Source: Trinickia acidisoli
GTDB taxonomy: Bacteria; Pseudomonadota; Gammaproteobacteria; Burkholderiales; Burkholderiaceae
Assembly (NCBI RefSeq): GCF_017315725.1
Contig: NZ_JAFLRG010000002.1
Span: 806,001-870,000, forward strand
Direction of reading: 5' to 3'
Length of the DNA: 64,000 nt
The notes under the pieces were generated by a model, which was not told the origin of the DNA, ran no database searches, and saw only the letters and a program-made list of their open reading frames with translations. Each line of letters opens with the position of its first letter. Positions within the stretch are counted from its first letter, which is position 1. Positions 43,278 through 52,345 of this stretch are shown one piece after another. Position numbers and translations under genes: made by a program.

Positions 43278-44779
43278 ATACGCCGTCGTCCGTCAGGGTT
43301 TTGCTCGTCGAGGACAGCCCCACCGATGCGTTGATCATCGGTGAAGCGCTAATCGACGTTACCGAGTTCGAGCACGAGCTGACCCGCACCGAGTCGCTCG
43401 CCGACGCGCTCGCGCATGCGCAGGCGACGCGTTTCGACGTCGTCTTGCTCGACCTGGGGTTGCCGGACGGCAACGGCATCGATACGTTCCGCCGTTTCCG
43501 GCAGGTCGCGCCGGAAACACCCGTGCTCGTCCTGACGGGGCTCACCGATATTTCCGTCGGGCTCGTGGCGATTCAGGAAGGCGCGCAGGACTATCTGCTC
43601 AAGCGCGAGATTCAAGCGGCGCTGCTCAGTCGCGCGATACGCTACGCCATCGAACGCAATCGTGCGCTGACCGCGCTTGCGGCGAGCGAAGAGCGATTTC
43701 AACTGGCGGTCAGCGGTGCCAGCGCGGGCCTGTGGGATTTGAATCCGCATACCGGCGAGTTGTACCTGTCGCCGCATTTCCGCGAGATCGTCGGACACGA
43801 CGAGGACGAACTGTCGAACGACATGCACGCGCATTTTCAGATCATTCATCCCGATGACGTCGAACGCGTCACGCTCGCGTTGAGGGCGCATACGCAGGAC
43901 CGGCATCCTTACGACATCGAATATCGCGTCCGCACGCGCGCGGGGGACTACCGTTGGATTCAGTCGCGCGCACAGGCGCTTTGGGACGCGTCGGGCACGG
44001 CCTATCGGATGGTCGGCTGGATTTTGGACGTGACCGATCGGCGGCGTGCGAACGAGGCGCTGCGCGAATCGCGCGAAGAGTTGCAGCGTTTGTCGGCGAA
44101 CATTCAGCACATCCGCGAAGAGGAGAAAACGCGGATCGCCCGCGAGTTGCACGACGATCTCGGACAATTGCTGACCGCGATGAAGATCGACATGGCCCGT
44201 TTCGAGCAGACGTTCGAAAGCAGGATCGACGCGGCGTCGGGCGGCGCGCTGCGCAACATCTATGGGCTCATCGATCAGCTCGTCGCTTCCGTGCGCCGCA
44301 TTGCCGCCGATCTGCGTCCGGTGATGCTCGACGACCTCGGCCCAATTCCCGCGATCGATTGGTTCATCCACGAGTTTTCTGCGAGGCATGGCATCGTCGT
44401 CAATGCGCAACTCGACATCAACGAAGTCGCGTTCAATCGAGACAGCGGCACCGAGGTGTTTCGCATGGTGCAGGAAGGATTGACGAACATTGCTCGGCAT
44501 TCCGGCGCGAGCGAGGCCAGTATCGAGATCGCCCGTGACGAGCCGTTTTGCATCGTCAAGATCCGCGACAACGGGCGTGGCGCGTTGCCCGACGCACGGC
44601 GCAGCCGCAAGTCGTTCGGATTGCTCGGGATGCGGGAGCGGGCCGCGCGGCTCGGCGGCGAACTGAGCGTCGAATCGGCGCCGGGCGAGGGCTTCGCGTT
44701 GACCGTCACGCTGCCGCTTGCCGTCGTCGAGACACCCGATGTCGACGATGCCGGCGTCGCAAGCATCGTCAAACACTGA
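43274..44779 (+). CDS. Receiver-PAS-histidine kinase (NarX/HisKA_3 type)
   Basis: 501 residues from the proposed TTG start. Receiver about 7-125 (LLVEDSPTDA, LLDLGLPDGNG, VLTGL, LLKRE), PAS/PAC about 145-265, HisKA_3 with the histidine in RIARELHDDLGQLL, HATPase_c with NIARHSGAS, DNGRGA and FGLLGMRERA. The receiver can accept phosphate from the upstream kinase and its output kinase acts on an unlinked NarL-type regulator (inference). No ATG is near the start; TTG 43274 overlapping the previous TGA is the best choice, TTG 43238 the alternative. Confidence 0.86.
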   Translation: MNTPSSVRVLLVEDSPTDALIIGEALIDVTEFEHELTRTESLADALAHAQATRFDVVLLDLGLPDGNGIDTFRRFRQVAPETPVLVLTGLTDISVGLVAIQEGAQDYLLKREIQAALLSRAIRYAIERNRALTALAASEERFQLAVSGASAGLWDLNPHTGELYLSPHFREIVGHDEDELSNDMHAHFQIIHPDDVERVTLALRAHTQDRHPYDIEYRVRTRAGDYRWIQSRAQALWDASGTAYRMVGWILDVTDRRRANEALRESREELQRLSANIQHIREEEKTRIARELHDDLGQLLTAMKIDMARFEQTFESRIDAASGGALRNIYGLIDQLVASVRRIAADLRPVMLDDLGPIPAIDWFIHEFSARHGIVVNAQLDINEVAFNRDSGTEVFRMVQEGLTNIARHSGASEASIEIARDEPFCIVKIRDNGRGALPDARRSRKSFGLLGMRERAARLGGELSVESAPGEGFALTVTLPLAVVETPDVDDAGVASIVKH

Positions 44780-44968
44780 TTCGCCATTTCTCCTACGCGC
44801 GACCTCCAATCGAGCGGGCACGCGTATTGCTTGTGCTGTGCCCGGCTATGCCCTGGGGGCACGGCAGCCTGGGCGCGCGGGGCGCCGTTGCGAGGATTGC
44901 GGCAACCGGCCGCGGCATGAACGACGGAACCGCTGCGCTTACGACAAACCGTATGGAGGATTGAGTTC

Positions 44969-45256
44969 GTGGCGACGTACAAGGAATTACTGGCAAGAAA
45001 ACAAGAGCTCGACGCCGAGATCGAGGAGGCGCGCAGAGTCGAGGCGGAGGCGGCGCTGGCAAGCGTGCGCGAGACTATTGCCGCATTCGGATTCACCCCG
45101 GACGACCTGTTCGGCACCCGTCGTAAATCACGTAGCGTACCGATCGCCGCACCGCGCTTTCGCCACCCGGAAACCGGTGAAACCTGGGGCGGGCGAGGGC
45201 CGCGGCCGCGGTGGCTGAAGGGCAAGGATCCGGAGCAGTTCCGCGTCGGCGAGTAA
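44969..45256 (+). CDS. H-NS family nucleoid protein
   Basis: 95 residues: an N-terminal coiled-coil oligomerisation part (KELLARKQELDAEIEEARR) and a C-terminal DNA-binding motif (TGETWGGRGPRPRWLKG), the Burkholderia type of H-NS/BpH3 protein with the W-x-GRG-x-P-RW core. GTG start with GGAGG at 44955-44959. One of the several small H-NS paralogues usual in this family; it may silence nearby transferred DNA. Confidence 0.88.
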   Translation: MATYKELLARKQELDAEIEEARRVEAEAALASVRETIAAFGFTPDDLFGTRRKSRSVPIAAPRFRHPETGETWGGRGPRPRWLKGKDPEQFRVGE

Positions 45257-45369
45257 CGATTCGGGGCTGACGAATCGCGCGGCGGACGGTAAATTTGCGC
45301 GTCGTTTCACGTAAGTTTTTCCGGCCATTGACTGGCCGTCGATCAAAAGATGGACTGCCGCTTGCCGCA

Positions 45370-48300
45370 TCACACCGGCGGCTCCACGTCTGCCGCAAGT
45401 GTGATGCTCCGCACGACCTCGATGGCGCGCCGATACGACGCGTCGAACAGCGTACCCAACCGCTCGAAGCCGTCCACTTCGCCCGTGGACGCGCACGCCT
45501 CGATCTCCGCGCACAGGTCCCCGAGCGGCAACGCGCCGATCGAACGAGATGACGACTTCAGCTTGTGCGCAATGGCGGCCGCTTCGTGCGCGCGGCCATC
45601 GGCCAAGCGCGCACGCAATTGCTCGGCGAGCTCGGCCGAGCATTCGACATACTCGACCAGCAGCGCTTGCACGGTCTCATCATCGTCGCCGACGATGCCT
45701 TTGAGAACGTTGATGTCGACGATCGTTCCGGCGTCGTTGCTTTTCGCGGGTGGATTTGGCGCGTCGCGCGCAAGGTCTTTCGGCGCGGTGGCGGTAGCGG
45801 AAGGGGAAGGACTTACACCGTTCGGGGGCGACGAGCGCGGCGTCATGTGATCGCTCGCATGGGCGACGGCCGTGGCCGCGCCGTCTTGCTCGCCGCCGTG
45901 TCGTGACGGGGTCCATTGCGAGAGCGCTTGTGCGAGCAAGTGCAGTTTGAGCGGCTTCGTCAGGTAATCGTCGATGCCGAGCGTTTTGGCGCGGTTCGCT
46001 TCGCCGGTGATCGCATTGGCCGTCAATGCGACGATCGGCGCGCGTGCACGCGCGTTCAGCGCTTCGTCCGCGCGAATCGCCTGCGCAAGTTCGTAGCCGT
46101 CGCGCCGGGGCATGTGCAGATCGGTCAGAACGAGCGTGTAATCTTTCGCGCGCCACATCTCGAGTGCCTGCTCCCCATCGACGGCCATATCCGCCGCGTA
46201 GCCGAGCAGCGCCAATTGCCGCGAAATGACGCGGCGGTTGATCTCGTCGTCTTCGGCAACGAGCAACATGACGTCGTCGCCCGCAGGCGTTTTGAGAGCG
46301 AGGTCGTGTTCGCCCTCCGGGGCCGCCATCGTTTCACAGTTCGCGCGGCCGGCGGCGAGCGCGACGGCGTCGACGAGAACGCGCCGGCGCAGCGCCTGCG
46401 CGCCGATCGAGACGGTCGTGCCCGTGCGCGTCATTGGCGCGAGGCTGCGCGATGCCGCGATCAGCACATCTCCCGCCAGCACGGCCACCGCGGCCGACGT
46501 GCGAGGCCCGACCGTGTCGGTCGGGCAGCGTTCGTCGTGTACGAGCACGCGCGGGCCAGCCACGCGCGAAAGCGCTTGCCAGGCATCGTAGGCGTCCGCG
46601 GCGATCTCGACCTGCGCGCCCGCGTGCCGCAGATAATCGGCCGCATCGTCGCAGCGCCAGTCGGGCGAAGCGACGACGACGCAGGTGAGTCCCGACAGGT
46701 CGGCCAGCTTGCGCGGGACGGCGCCGGTCGCGGGCTGAAGCGGCAACTCGACGGTGAACGTCGAACCCCGGCCCGGCTCGCTTTGCACCGACATCCGGCC
46801 GCCCATTAGCGCGACGAGGCGGCGGCAGATTGCGAGGCCGAGGCCCGTGCCGCCGAAGCGGCGCGTCGTCGACGCTTCCGCCTGGCTGAACGGCTGGAAC
46901 AGTTTCGCCAGCGTCTCGGCCGTCATGCCGATGCCGTTGTCGCTGACATCGAACCGCGCCTCGGGGATGGCGCCTTCGACGAGCGTCGCACGCAGTGCGA
47001 TGCAGCCTTGAACGCCGGTGCGTCCCGCCGAAAACTTGATTGCGTTGCCGACGAGGTTGTAGAGAATTTCACGCAAGCGCGTGTCGTCGAACATCGCACT
47101 CGGCGGCAGCGCGGGCGAGACGTAGGTACGCAGCGCGACGGCGCGGGCATCGGCGACGGTCGCGAGCGACGACGCCAAGCTGTCGACGACGTCCTCGATC
47201 GAGGTCGGTACGCAGTCGATCTGCAGCTTGCCTGCCTCTATCTTCGAAAAATCGAGAATATCGTCGATGATCTTGAGCAGCGCCGATGCGCAATCGCGAA
47301 TCGTGCAGACCATTTCCTTTTGATCGGCCGACAGCGTCGAGCGGGTCAACACCTCGCTCATGCCGATTACGCCGTTCATCGGCGTGCGGATCTCGTGGCT
47401 CATCGTCGCGAGAAAAGCGCTCTTCGCGCGCGACGCCGCTTCGGCATCGGAGCGGGCCTGTTCGAGCTGCGCGCCTTTCGCGATTTCCCGCTCGTGCGCG
47501 GCGGCCAAGCTCTGCAGCAAGGTCTTCGTGCGCCGCTCCGTCGCGACGATCAGCACCGTCAGCAACACGGCGGCGGCCAGCAACAGCAGGCTGCGTGTGC
47601 GCCACGCGACGAGGTACTCGCTCGTTGAATAGCCGACGGCGACGGCGAGCGGATAGTCGTTCAGCGTGCGATAGCTGATGATGGTGTCGCGCCCGTCGAT
47701 GAACGAGGCCGTGCGCAAGTTGCCCGAGGGCGAGCGGGCCAATGCACGCCGAAACGGATCCGTCGGAGGCAGCGTGGCGCCGACCGTTTCGTCGTGACCC
47801 GAGCGCAGCGCGCGAACGATGAAGTCTTTCGTGCCGACGACGGCAACCACGCCGCTCTTGCCGATACGCAAGCCGTTGTAGAGTTCGGTGAAGTAGCTCG
47901 GGTCCACCGACACCACGACGACGCCGAGAAAGCGCCCATCGAGCGAGCTGATTCGCTGCGAAAGCTGCAGCGACGTCTTGCCGCTCGCGCGGCCGACGAC
48001 GGGCCGGCCGATCATCAACGCCGTGCTCGGGTCGTGCACGTGAATCTGGAAGTGCTCGCGGTCGGACAGATTGATCGGCGCGAAGCCGGGTACCGTCGAT
48101 GCACGCAGATAACCTTGCGAATCGATGACGGCGACTTGGACGAACACGTCGAGCTTGAGCAGCCCCGAACTCACGTAGTAGGCGAGCGGAATCGAAACGC
48201 CGTCGTTTTGGACTTGCCACGAGACGAGCGCCGCCACCTGTTCCGCCTCTCGTATGACGCGCACCGTGTGTGCCGATAGCGCATCGGCGAGCGCGGCGGC

Positions 48301-48489
48301 GCCCGATCGCGCGCTACGCATTTCGGCGTTGGCATCCCACAGCGTCAACGCGCCGAATGCGAGCCAGAGCGAGGCGATCAGCAACAGGCTTTGCAGCTTC
48401 ACGTGCGTGAAGCGGCGGCGCAGCGAATTCGGCGACGAATCGATTGCCGCGGCGGGCGAAAGGTTCGAGGTGTCGAGCGGAGCATCCAT
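45370..48489 (-). CDS. Hybrid sensor kinase (Cache, HisKA, HATPase, receiver, Hpt)
   Basis: 1039 residues. TM helices at about 31-50 and 297-314 enclose a Cache-like periplasmic sensor; HisKA histidine in MSHEIRTPMNGVIG (about 365), HATPase_c with NAIKF, DNGIGM, GGTGLGLAI; a degenerate middle region (about 600-720); a receiver with Asp in LTDLHMPRRDG; and a C-terminal Hpt domain with AIAHKLKSSSRS. This is a complete four-step phosphorelay in one chain, needing only a final regulator. None is adjacent on the same strand; the OmpR-type gene at 51206 is the nearest candidate. Confidence 0.9.
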   Translation of the reverse strand: MDAPLDTSNLSPAAAIDSSPNSLRRRFTHVKLQSLLLIASLWLAFGALTLWDANAEMRSARSGAAALADALSAHTVRVIREAEQVAALVSWQVQNDGVSIPLAYYVSSGLLKLDVFVQVAVIDSQGYLRASTVPGFAPINLSDREHFQIHVHDPSTALMIGRPVVGRASGKTSLQLSQRISSLDGRFLGVVVVSVDPSYFTELYNGLRIGKSGVVAVVGTKDFIVRALRSGHDETVGATLPPTDPFRRALARSPSGNLRTASFIDGRDTIISYRTLNDYPLAVAVGYSTSEYLVAWRTRSLLLLAAAVLLTVLIVATERRTKTLLQSLAAAHEREIAKGAQLEQARSDAEAASRAKSAFLATMSHEIRTPMNGVIGMSEVLTRSTLSADQKEMVCTIRDCASALLKIIDDILDFSKIEAGKLQIDCVPTSIEDVVDSLASSLATVADARAVALRTYVSPALPPSAMFDDTRLREILYNLVGNAIKFSAGRTGVQGCIALRATLVEGAIPEARFDVSDNGIGMTAETLAKLFQPFSQAEASTTRRFGGTGLGLAICRRLVALMGGRMSVQSEPGRGSTFTVELPLQPATGAVPRKLADLSGLTCVVVASPDWRCDDAADYLRHAGAQVEIAADAYDAWQALSRVAGPRVLVHDERCPTDTVGPRTSAAVAVLAGDVLIAASRSLAPMTRTGTTVSIGAQALRRRVLVDAVALAAGRANCETMAAPEGEHDLALKTPAGDDVMLLVAEDDEINRRVISRQLALLGYAADMAVDGEQALEMWRAKDYTLVLTDLHMPRRDGYELAQAIRADEALNARARAPIVALTANAITGEANRAKTLGIDDYLTKPLKLHLLAQALSQWTPSRHGGEQDGAATAVAHASDHMTPRSSPPNGVSPSPSATATAPKDLARDAPNPPAKSNDAGTIVDINVLKGIVGDDDETVQALLVEYVECSAELAEQLRARLADGRAHEAAAIAHKLKSSSRSIGALPLGDLCAEIEACASTGEVDGFERLGTLFDASYRRAIEVVRSITLAADVEPPV

Positions 48490-48785
48490 GTTCGAGGCGC
48501 GAAAAACGTGGAAGCGGTGATCAGCGAAAGACGCCTGGTCATCGAGCGAATGGCGTTTACTACGGCGCGGCGCGCGAAAACTTCATACGGATTTCTCCGA
48601 TTCGGCTTGTGTCTTTGTTGATAACGATCAATAGAACGTCACGCGAGCGTGCACGGATATTGCAGGGCGAATAGGGCCGCGACGAGCGCCAGCGTCACGG
48701 CACCCCTACCGGGTACCGCTCCGGCGTGAGGCGCGAGCGTCTACAATCGCCGCATTCTCATACGTTCACATCGAATTGCGCTCTC

Positions 48786-51197
48786 ATGACGACCGAAGCA
48801 CGGCGCGCACAGGCCAAGGCCTACCACCTCGCGGGTAACCTCCAGGCCGCGCGGCAGTTATATGAAGCGATTCTCGCCGACGATCCAACGGACGACGACG
48901 TATCGTTTCGCCTCGGCATTCTCGAATGGCAGATGAGCAACGGCGAAACGGCGCTCGTTCGCATCGCAGGGGTGCTGGCCCGCCAGCCGATGCAATTGCG
49001 CTATCGCTTGGGCGAAGCGCAAATTCTGGCCTCGCTGGGGAGGTTCGACGAAGCGGTCAGCGCATGCCGGCGCCTGCTCGCCGATGAGCCCGATTCGGTC
49101 GACGGTTGGTTCGCCCTCGCTTCGGTGTTCGAGACGCGCGGGCAATGGGACGATGCGGCACAGGCATACGCTTCGCTGCTCGAACGCGAGCCGGCCCATG
49201 CCGACGCCCTCAACGACCTCGGCAACTGCCGGCGGCGGCTCGGTCAATGGGAGGCTGCACTGTCGGCCTATCGCCGTGCGCTAGACGCGCGCCCCGGCTT
49301 TGCGGATGCACTCACGAACCTGGGGACACTATTGCAGGCGCGGGGCTTCGTCGATGACGCCATCGATCTGTTGCGCGAGGCAGCGCGTGCCGAGCCCAGC
49401 GTGGCCGTGCATCACGCAAATCTTGGCGTGGCGCTGGCTGCGTGCCGCCGGTTCGACGAAGCGGCGCAGGTCTTGTCCCAGGCGCGCGCGCTCGGGCCCG
49501 GCAGCGCGGATATCGCCTACAACCTCGGTAGCGTGCTCCATGCGCTCGGTCGCCATCGCAATGCCGTCGCTCAGTACGAAGCGGCTGTGGCGCTCGCGCC
49601 GGAACATGCCGACGCCTACAACAACCTCGGCATCGTGCTGAAAGAACTCGGCGCATTCGCGGCGGCGGCGCAGGCGTTCGATGCGGCGCTGCGCGTCAGG
49701 CCGGCTTTCGTTGCGGCGCGCAACAATGCCGGCAGCCTGGCGCGCACGCTCGGGCGCATGGATGACGCCGAGACGCACTATCGAGCGGCGCTCGCGTTGC
49801 AGACCGACGAAGCATTCGCCGATGCGAGCGCAGCGGCGCAATGCTCGGCGACCTACAACAACCTCGGCAACGTATTGAAAGACACCGGTGCGCTCGACGA
49901 AGCCGTCGAATGCTACCGGCGGGCCATCGCGTGCGACAGCGCCAACCTCGTCGCGCACTGCAACTTGGCTTACGCATTGACGTTTCAACTCGATGACGGC
50001 TACGCGATTCTGGCGGAATGCCGACGGCTGGCCGAGCGTCACGAGACGCCGCTCAACCCTACGCCGACGGTCCATGCCAATGCGCGCGTGCCGCACAAGC
50101 GGCTGCGGATCGGCTATGTGGCGGCCGATTTTCGCGATCATTGCCAATCGCTGTTCACCGTGCCGCTGTTGGCGCACCACGATCATGGCGCGTTCGAGAT
50201 CGTTTGCTATTCGAGCGTCGAGCGCCCCGATGCGCTGACGCGGCGCTTGGCGGGCTACGCGGACCGATGGCGCGAGGTGCGCGAGTTCGACGACGACACG
50301 TTGTCCGACGCGATTCGCGAGGACGGCGTCGACGTGCTCGTCGATTTGACGATGCACATGGCTGACGGCCGCCCGCTGTTGTTCGCGCGCCGCCCCGCGC
50401 CGGTTCAAGTCGCATGGCTGGCCTATCCGGGTACGACCGGCAGCACGGCGATCGGCTACCGTCTGACCGACCCTTGGCTCGATCCGATCGACGCGGCGCT
50501 GAGCGACGATCGCTACAGCGAGCGCTCCGTTCGCTTGCCCGATACCTTTTGGTGCTACGACCCGCTAACGGACGAGCCCGCTGCGACAGCGCTGCCGGCA
50601 GGGCAAGCGGGGCGGCTGACGTTCGGCTGCCTGAACAACCCCTGCAAGCTGACCGAGCGGACGATACGCCTTTGGGCTCGCGTCCTCGCGGCCGCTCCTG
50701 AAAGCCGGCTCATGTTGATGGCGCCGCAAGGACGTGCGCGCATTCGGCTCCTCGACCGGCTGAAAGCCCAAGGCATCGACACGGCGCGTGTCGAGTGCGT
50801 TCCGTTCAGGCCGCGCGCCGAGTATTTGCGTACCTACCGTGAGATCGATCTCGCGCTCGACACCTTTCCCTACAACGGCCATACGACCAGCCTCGACGCG
50901 CTATGGATGGGCGTTCCCGTCGTGACCCGCGTGGGTGCGACGCCGGCCAGCCGCGGCGGCTTCAGTCAGTTGTCCAACCTCGGGCTGGCCGCGTTGGCAG
51001 CGCACACCGACGACGACTACGTGCGAATCGCAACGACGCTTGCGGCAGATCGCGAAGGTTTGGCGGCGCTGCGGGCCGAGTTGCGGCCGCGCATGCAGCG
51101 TTCGCCGCTGATGGACGGCCCGCGCTTCGCACGCAACGTCGAGCAGGCCTATCGGGCGATGTGGCGTGATTGGTGCGAACAAGGCGCCCCGCGCTGA
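48786..51197 (+). CDS. TPR protein with SPINDLY-type O-GlcNAc transferase domain
   Basis: 803 residues. Residues about 10-430 are TPR repeats (at least ten, such as ADALNDLGNCRRRLGQWEAAL and AYNNLGIVLKELGAF). The C-terminus (about 435-795) is the GT41-like catalytic region: RIGYVAADFRDH, VDVLVDLTMHMADGR, PVQVAWLAYPGTTGS, FGCLNNPCKLTERTI and DTFPYNGHTTSLDALWMGVPVVT, the last a UDP-sugar-binding signature. Predicted to glycosylate cytoplasmic or surface protein; flagellin and adhesin modification are the usual roles in bacteria. ATG 48786. Confidence 0.85.
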   Translation: MTTEARRAQAKAYHLAGNLQAARQLYEAILADDPTDDDVSFRLGILEWQMSNGETALVRIAGVLARQPMQLRYRLGEAQILASLGRFDEAVSACRRLLADEPDSVDGWFALASVFETRGQWDDAAQAYASLLEREPAHADALNDLGNCRRRLGQWEAALSAYRRALDARPGFADALTNLGTLLQARGFVDDAIDLLREAARAEPSVAVHHANLGVALAACRRFDEAAQVLSQARALGPGSADIAYNLGSVLHALGRHRNAVAQYEAAVALAPEHADAYNNLGIVLKELGAFAAAAQAFDAALRVRPAFVAARNNAGSLARTLGRMDDAETHYRAALALQTDEAFADASAAAQCSATYNNLGNVLKDTGALDEAVECYRRAIACDSANLVAHCNLAYALTFQLDDGYAILAECRRLAERHETPLNPTPTVHANARVPHKRLRIGYVAADFRDHCQSLFTVPLLAHHDHGAFEIVCYSSVERPDALTRRLAGYADRWREVREFDDDTLSDAIREDGVDVLVDLTMHMADGRPLLFARRPAPVQVAWLAYPGTTGSTAIGYRLTDPWLDPIDAALSDDRYSERSVRLPDTFWCYDPLTDEPAATALPAGQAGRLTFGCLNNPCKLTERTIRLWARVLAAAPESRLMLMAPQGRARIRLLDRLKAQGIDTARVECVPFRPRAEYLRTYREIDLALDTFPYNGHTTSLDALWMGVPVVTRVGATPASRGGFSQLSNLGLAALAAHTDDDYVRIATTLAADREGLAALRAELRPRMQRSPLMDGPRFARNVEQAYRAMWRDWCEQGAPR

Positions 51198-51205
51198 ACG
51201 CGGTT

Positions 51206-51937
51206 CTACGCATGCAGCGCGGCATGCTGCGGCGGCTCGCCGGGCAAGTCCGGGATCACTTCGAGACGATAGCCGTGCCCGTACACGGGCGTCAGGCGCA
51301 CGCCGTTGTCGGGCCTCAATTGCAGCTTGGATCTCACGCGCGACATATGGGTGTCGAGCGTTCGAGAGATGGCATTTTGCGACTGACCCCAAAGCGTTCC
51401 GCCAATATGCTCGCGCGATAGCACGCGCCCCACGTGTTGGAAGAGCAGCAGGACGAGATCGAATTCCCGCCCCGTCAATTCGATCGGCGTTTCCTGTAGA
51501 AAGCACGCGCGGCGGATGGGGTCGATGCGGTAGCGGCCAACCTCGATCGTCGTCTCGGCCGCGGTTGCGTCGGGGTAGGCACGGCGACTGAGCGCATCGA
51601 TCCGCGCAAGCAACTCGCCGTTGCGGATCGGCTTGATCATGTAGTCGTCGGCGCCCGCCGACAGCGCGGTCACGATGTCGCTTTCGAGCGAGCGGCTCGT
51701 CATGAACAGAATCGGCACGCGTTCGGGGAGATTGGCGCGTGCCCATATCGTGACTTGATGGCCGCTTACCCCAGGCAGGCTCCAATCGAGCAGTAATAAA
51801 TCGAAATGTTCGCGCTTCAATCGGCGGATCAACTGGCTGCCGTCGCGAAACAACTCGCATTCGTGACCATTCGAATGTAATGTCTCGCCGATGTGCTCAG
51901 CGAGGACGTCGTCGTCTTCCAAATAGGCGATCTTCAT
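51206..51937 (-). CDS. OmpR-family response regulator
   Basis: 243 residues. Receiver about 1-118 (YLEDDD, LLLDWSLPGVSG, FMTSR, MIKPI) and winged-helix DNA-binding domain about 135-225 (LTGREFDLVLLLF ... HVGRVLSREHIGGTLWG in pieces, GHGYRL). It is divergent from the FecR/LysM and CHASE2-kinase genes and most likely answers the CHASE2 kinase. ATG 51937; it is convergent with the SPINDLY-type gene, 8 nt apart. Confidence 0.88.
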   Translation of the reverse strand: MKIAYLEDDDVLAEHIGETLHSNGHECELFRDGSQLIRRLKREHFDLLLLDWSLPGVSGHQVTIWARANLPERVPILFMTSRSLESDIVTALSAGADDYMIKPIRNGELLARIDALSRRAYPDATAAETTIEVGRYRIDPIRRACFLQETPIELTGREFDLVLLLFQHVGRVLSREHIGGTLWGQSQNAISRTLDTHMSRVRSKLQLRPDNGVRLTPVYGHGYRLEVIPDLPGEPPQHAALHA

Positions 51938-52345
51938 TTTTTCTGATCTCGCTCGCATACATCGGATATGCTTGGTAAGTTTGCGTGGGAGGAATGCGAC
52001 TGGAATTTATTTCGATCGAATTGTACCGCCGTTCCCAAAAAATGGATTGCCGGCTGTGCTGCGGGGAGGGTGATTGACACTTGTTTGCAATTGCCGCGGG
52101 GGTTCCCGGCCGCCCGTCGCCAGTGCTTGACCTACCGCAGTTGGAAATCGAATGTGGTGCACAAGTGCTGCGCTCGGCGGTGCGCGGGATAAAAATTTTT
52201 GTTGGCTCGCGGCTCCGGCATTCGTGAACGGGCGCGGGAAAGAGAGTGGGGAAAAGATGTCAGTTTCGGTGCCGATGCTGCATGCGGTTTTTGTCATTTT
52301 GGCCGCCGCTTCGATAAAAACAATCGTGCGTTCGTAGATAAGACA
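51938..52345. other. Gene-free promoter region between regulator and FecR genes
   Basis: 408 bp between divergent genes. It has AT-rich patches (around 52006-52040, 52190-52205 and 52290-52330) that probably hold the two promoters. No ORF with coding character was seen; no operator could be defined by eye. Confidence 0.5.
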
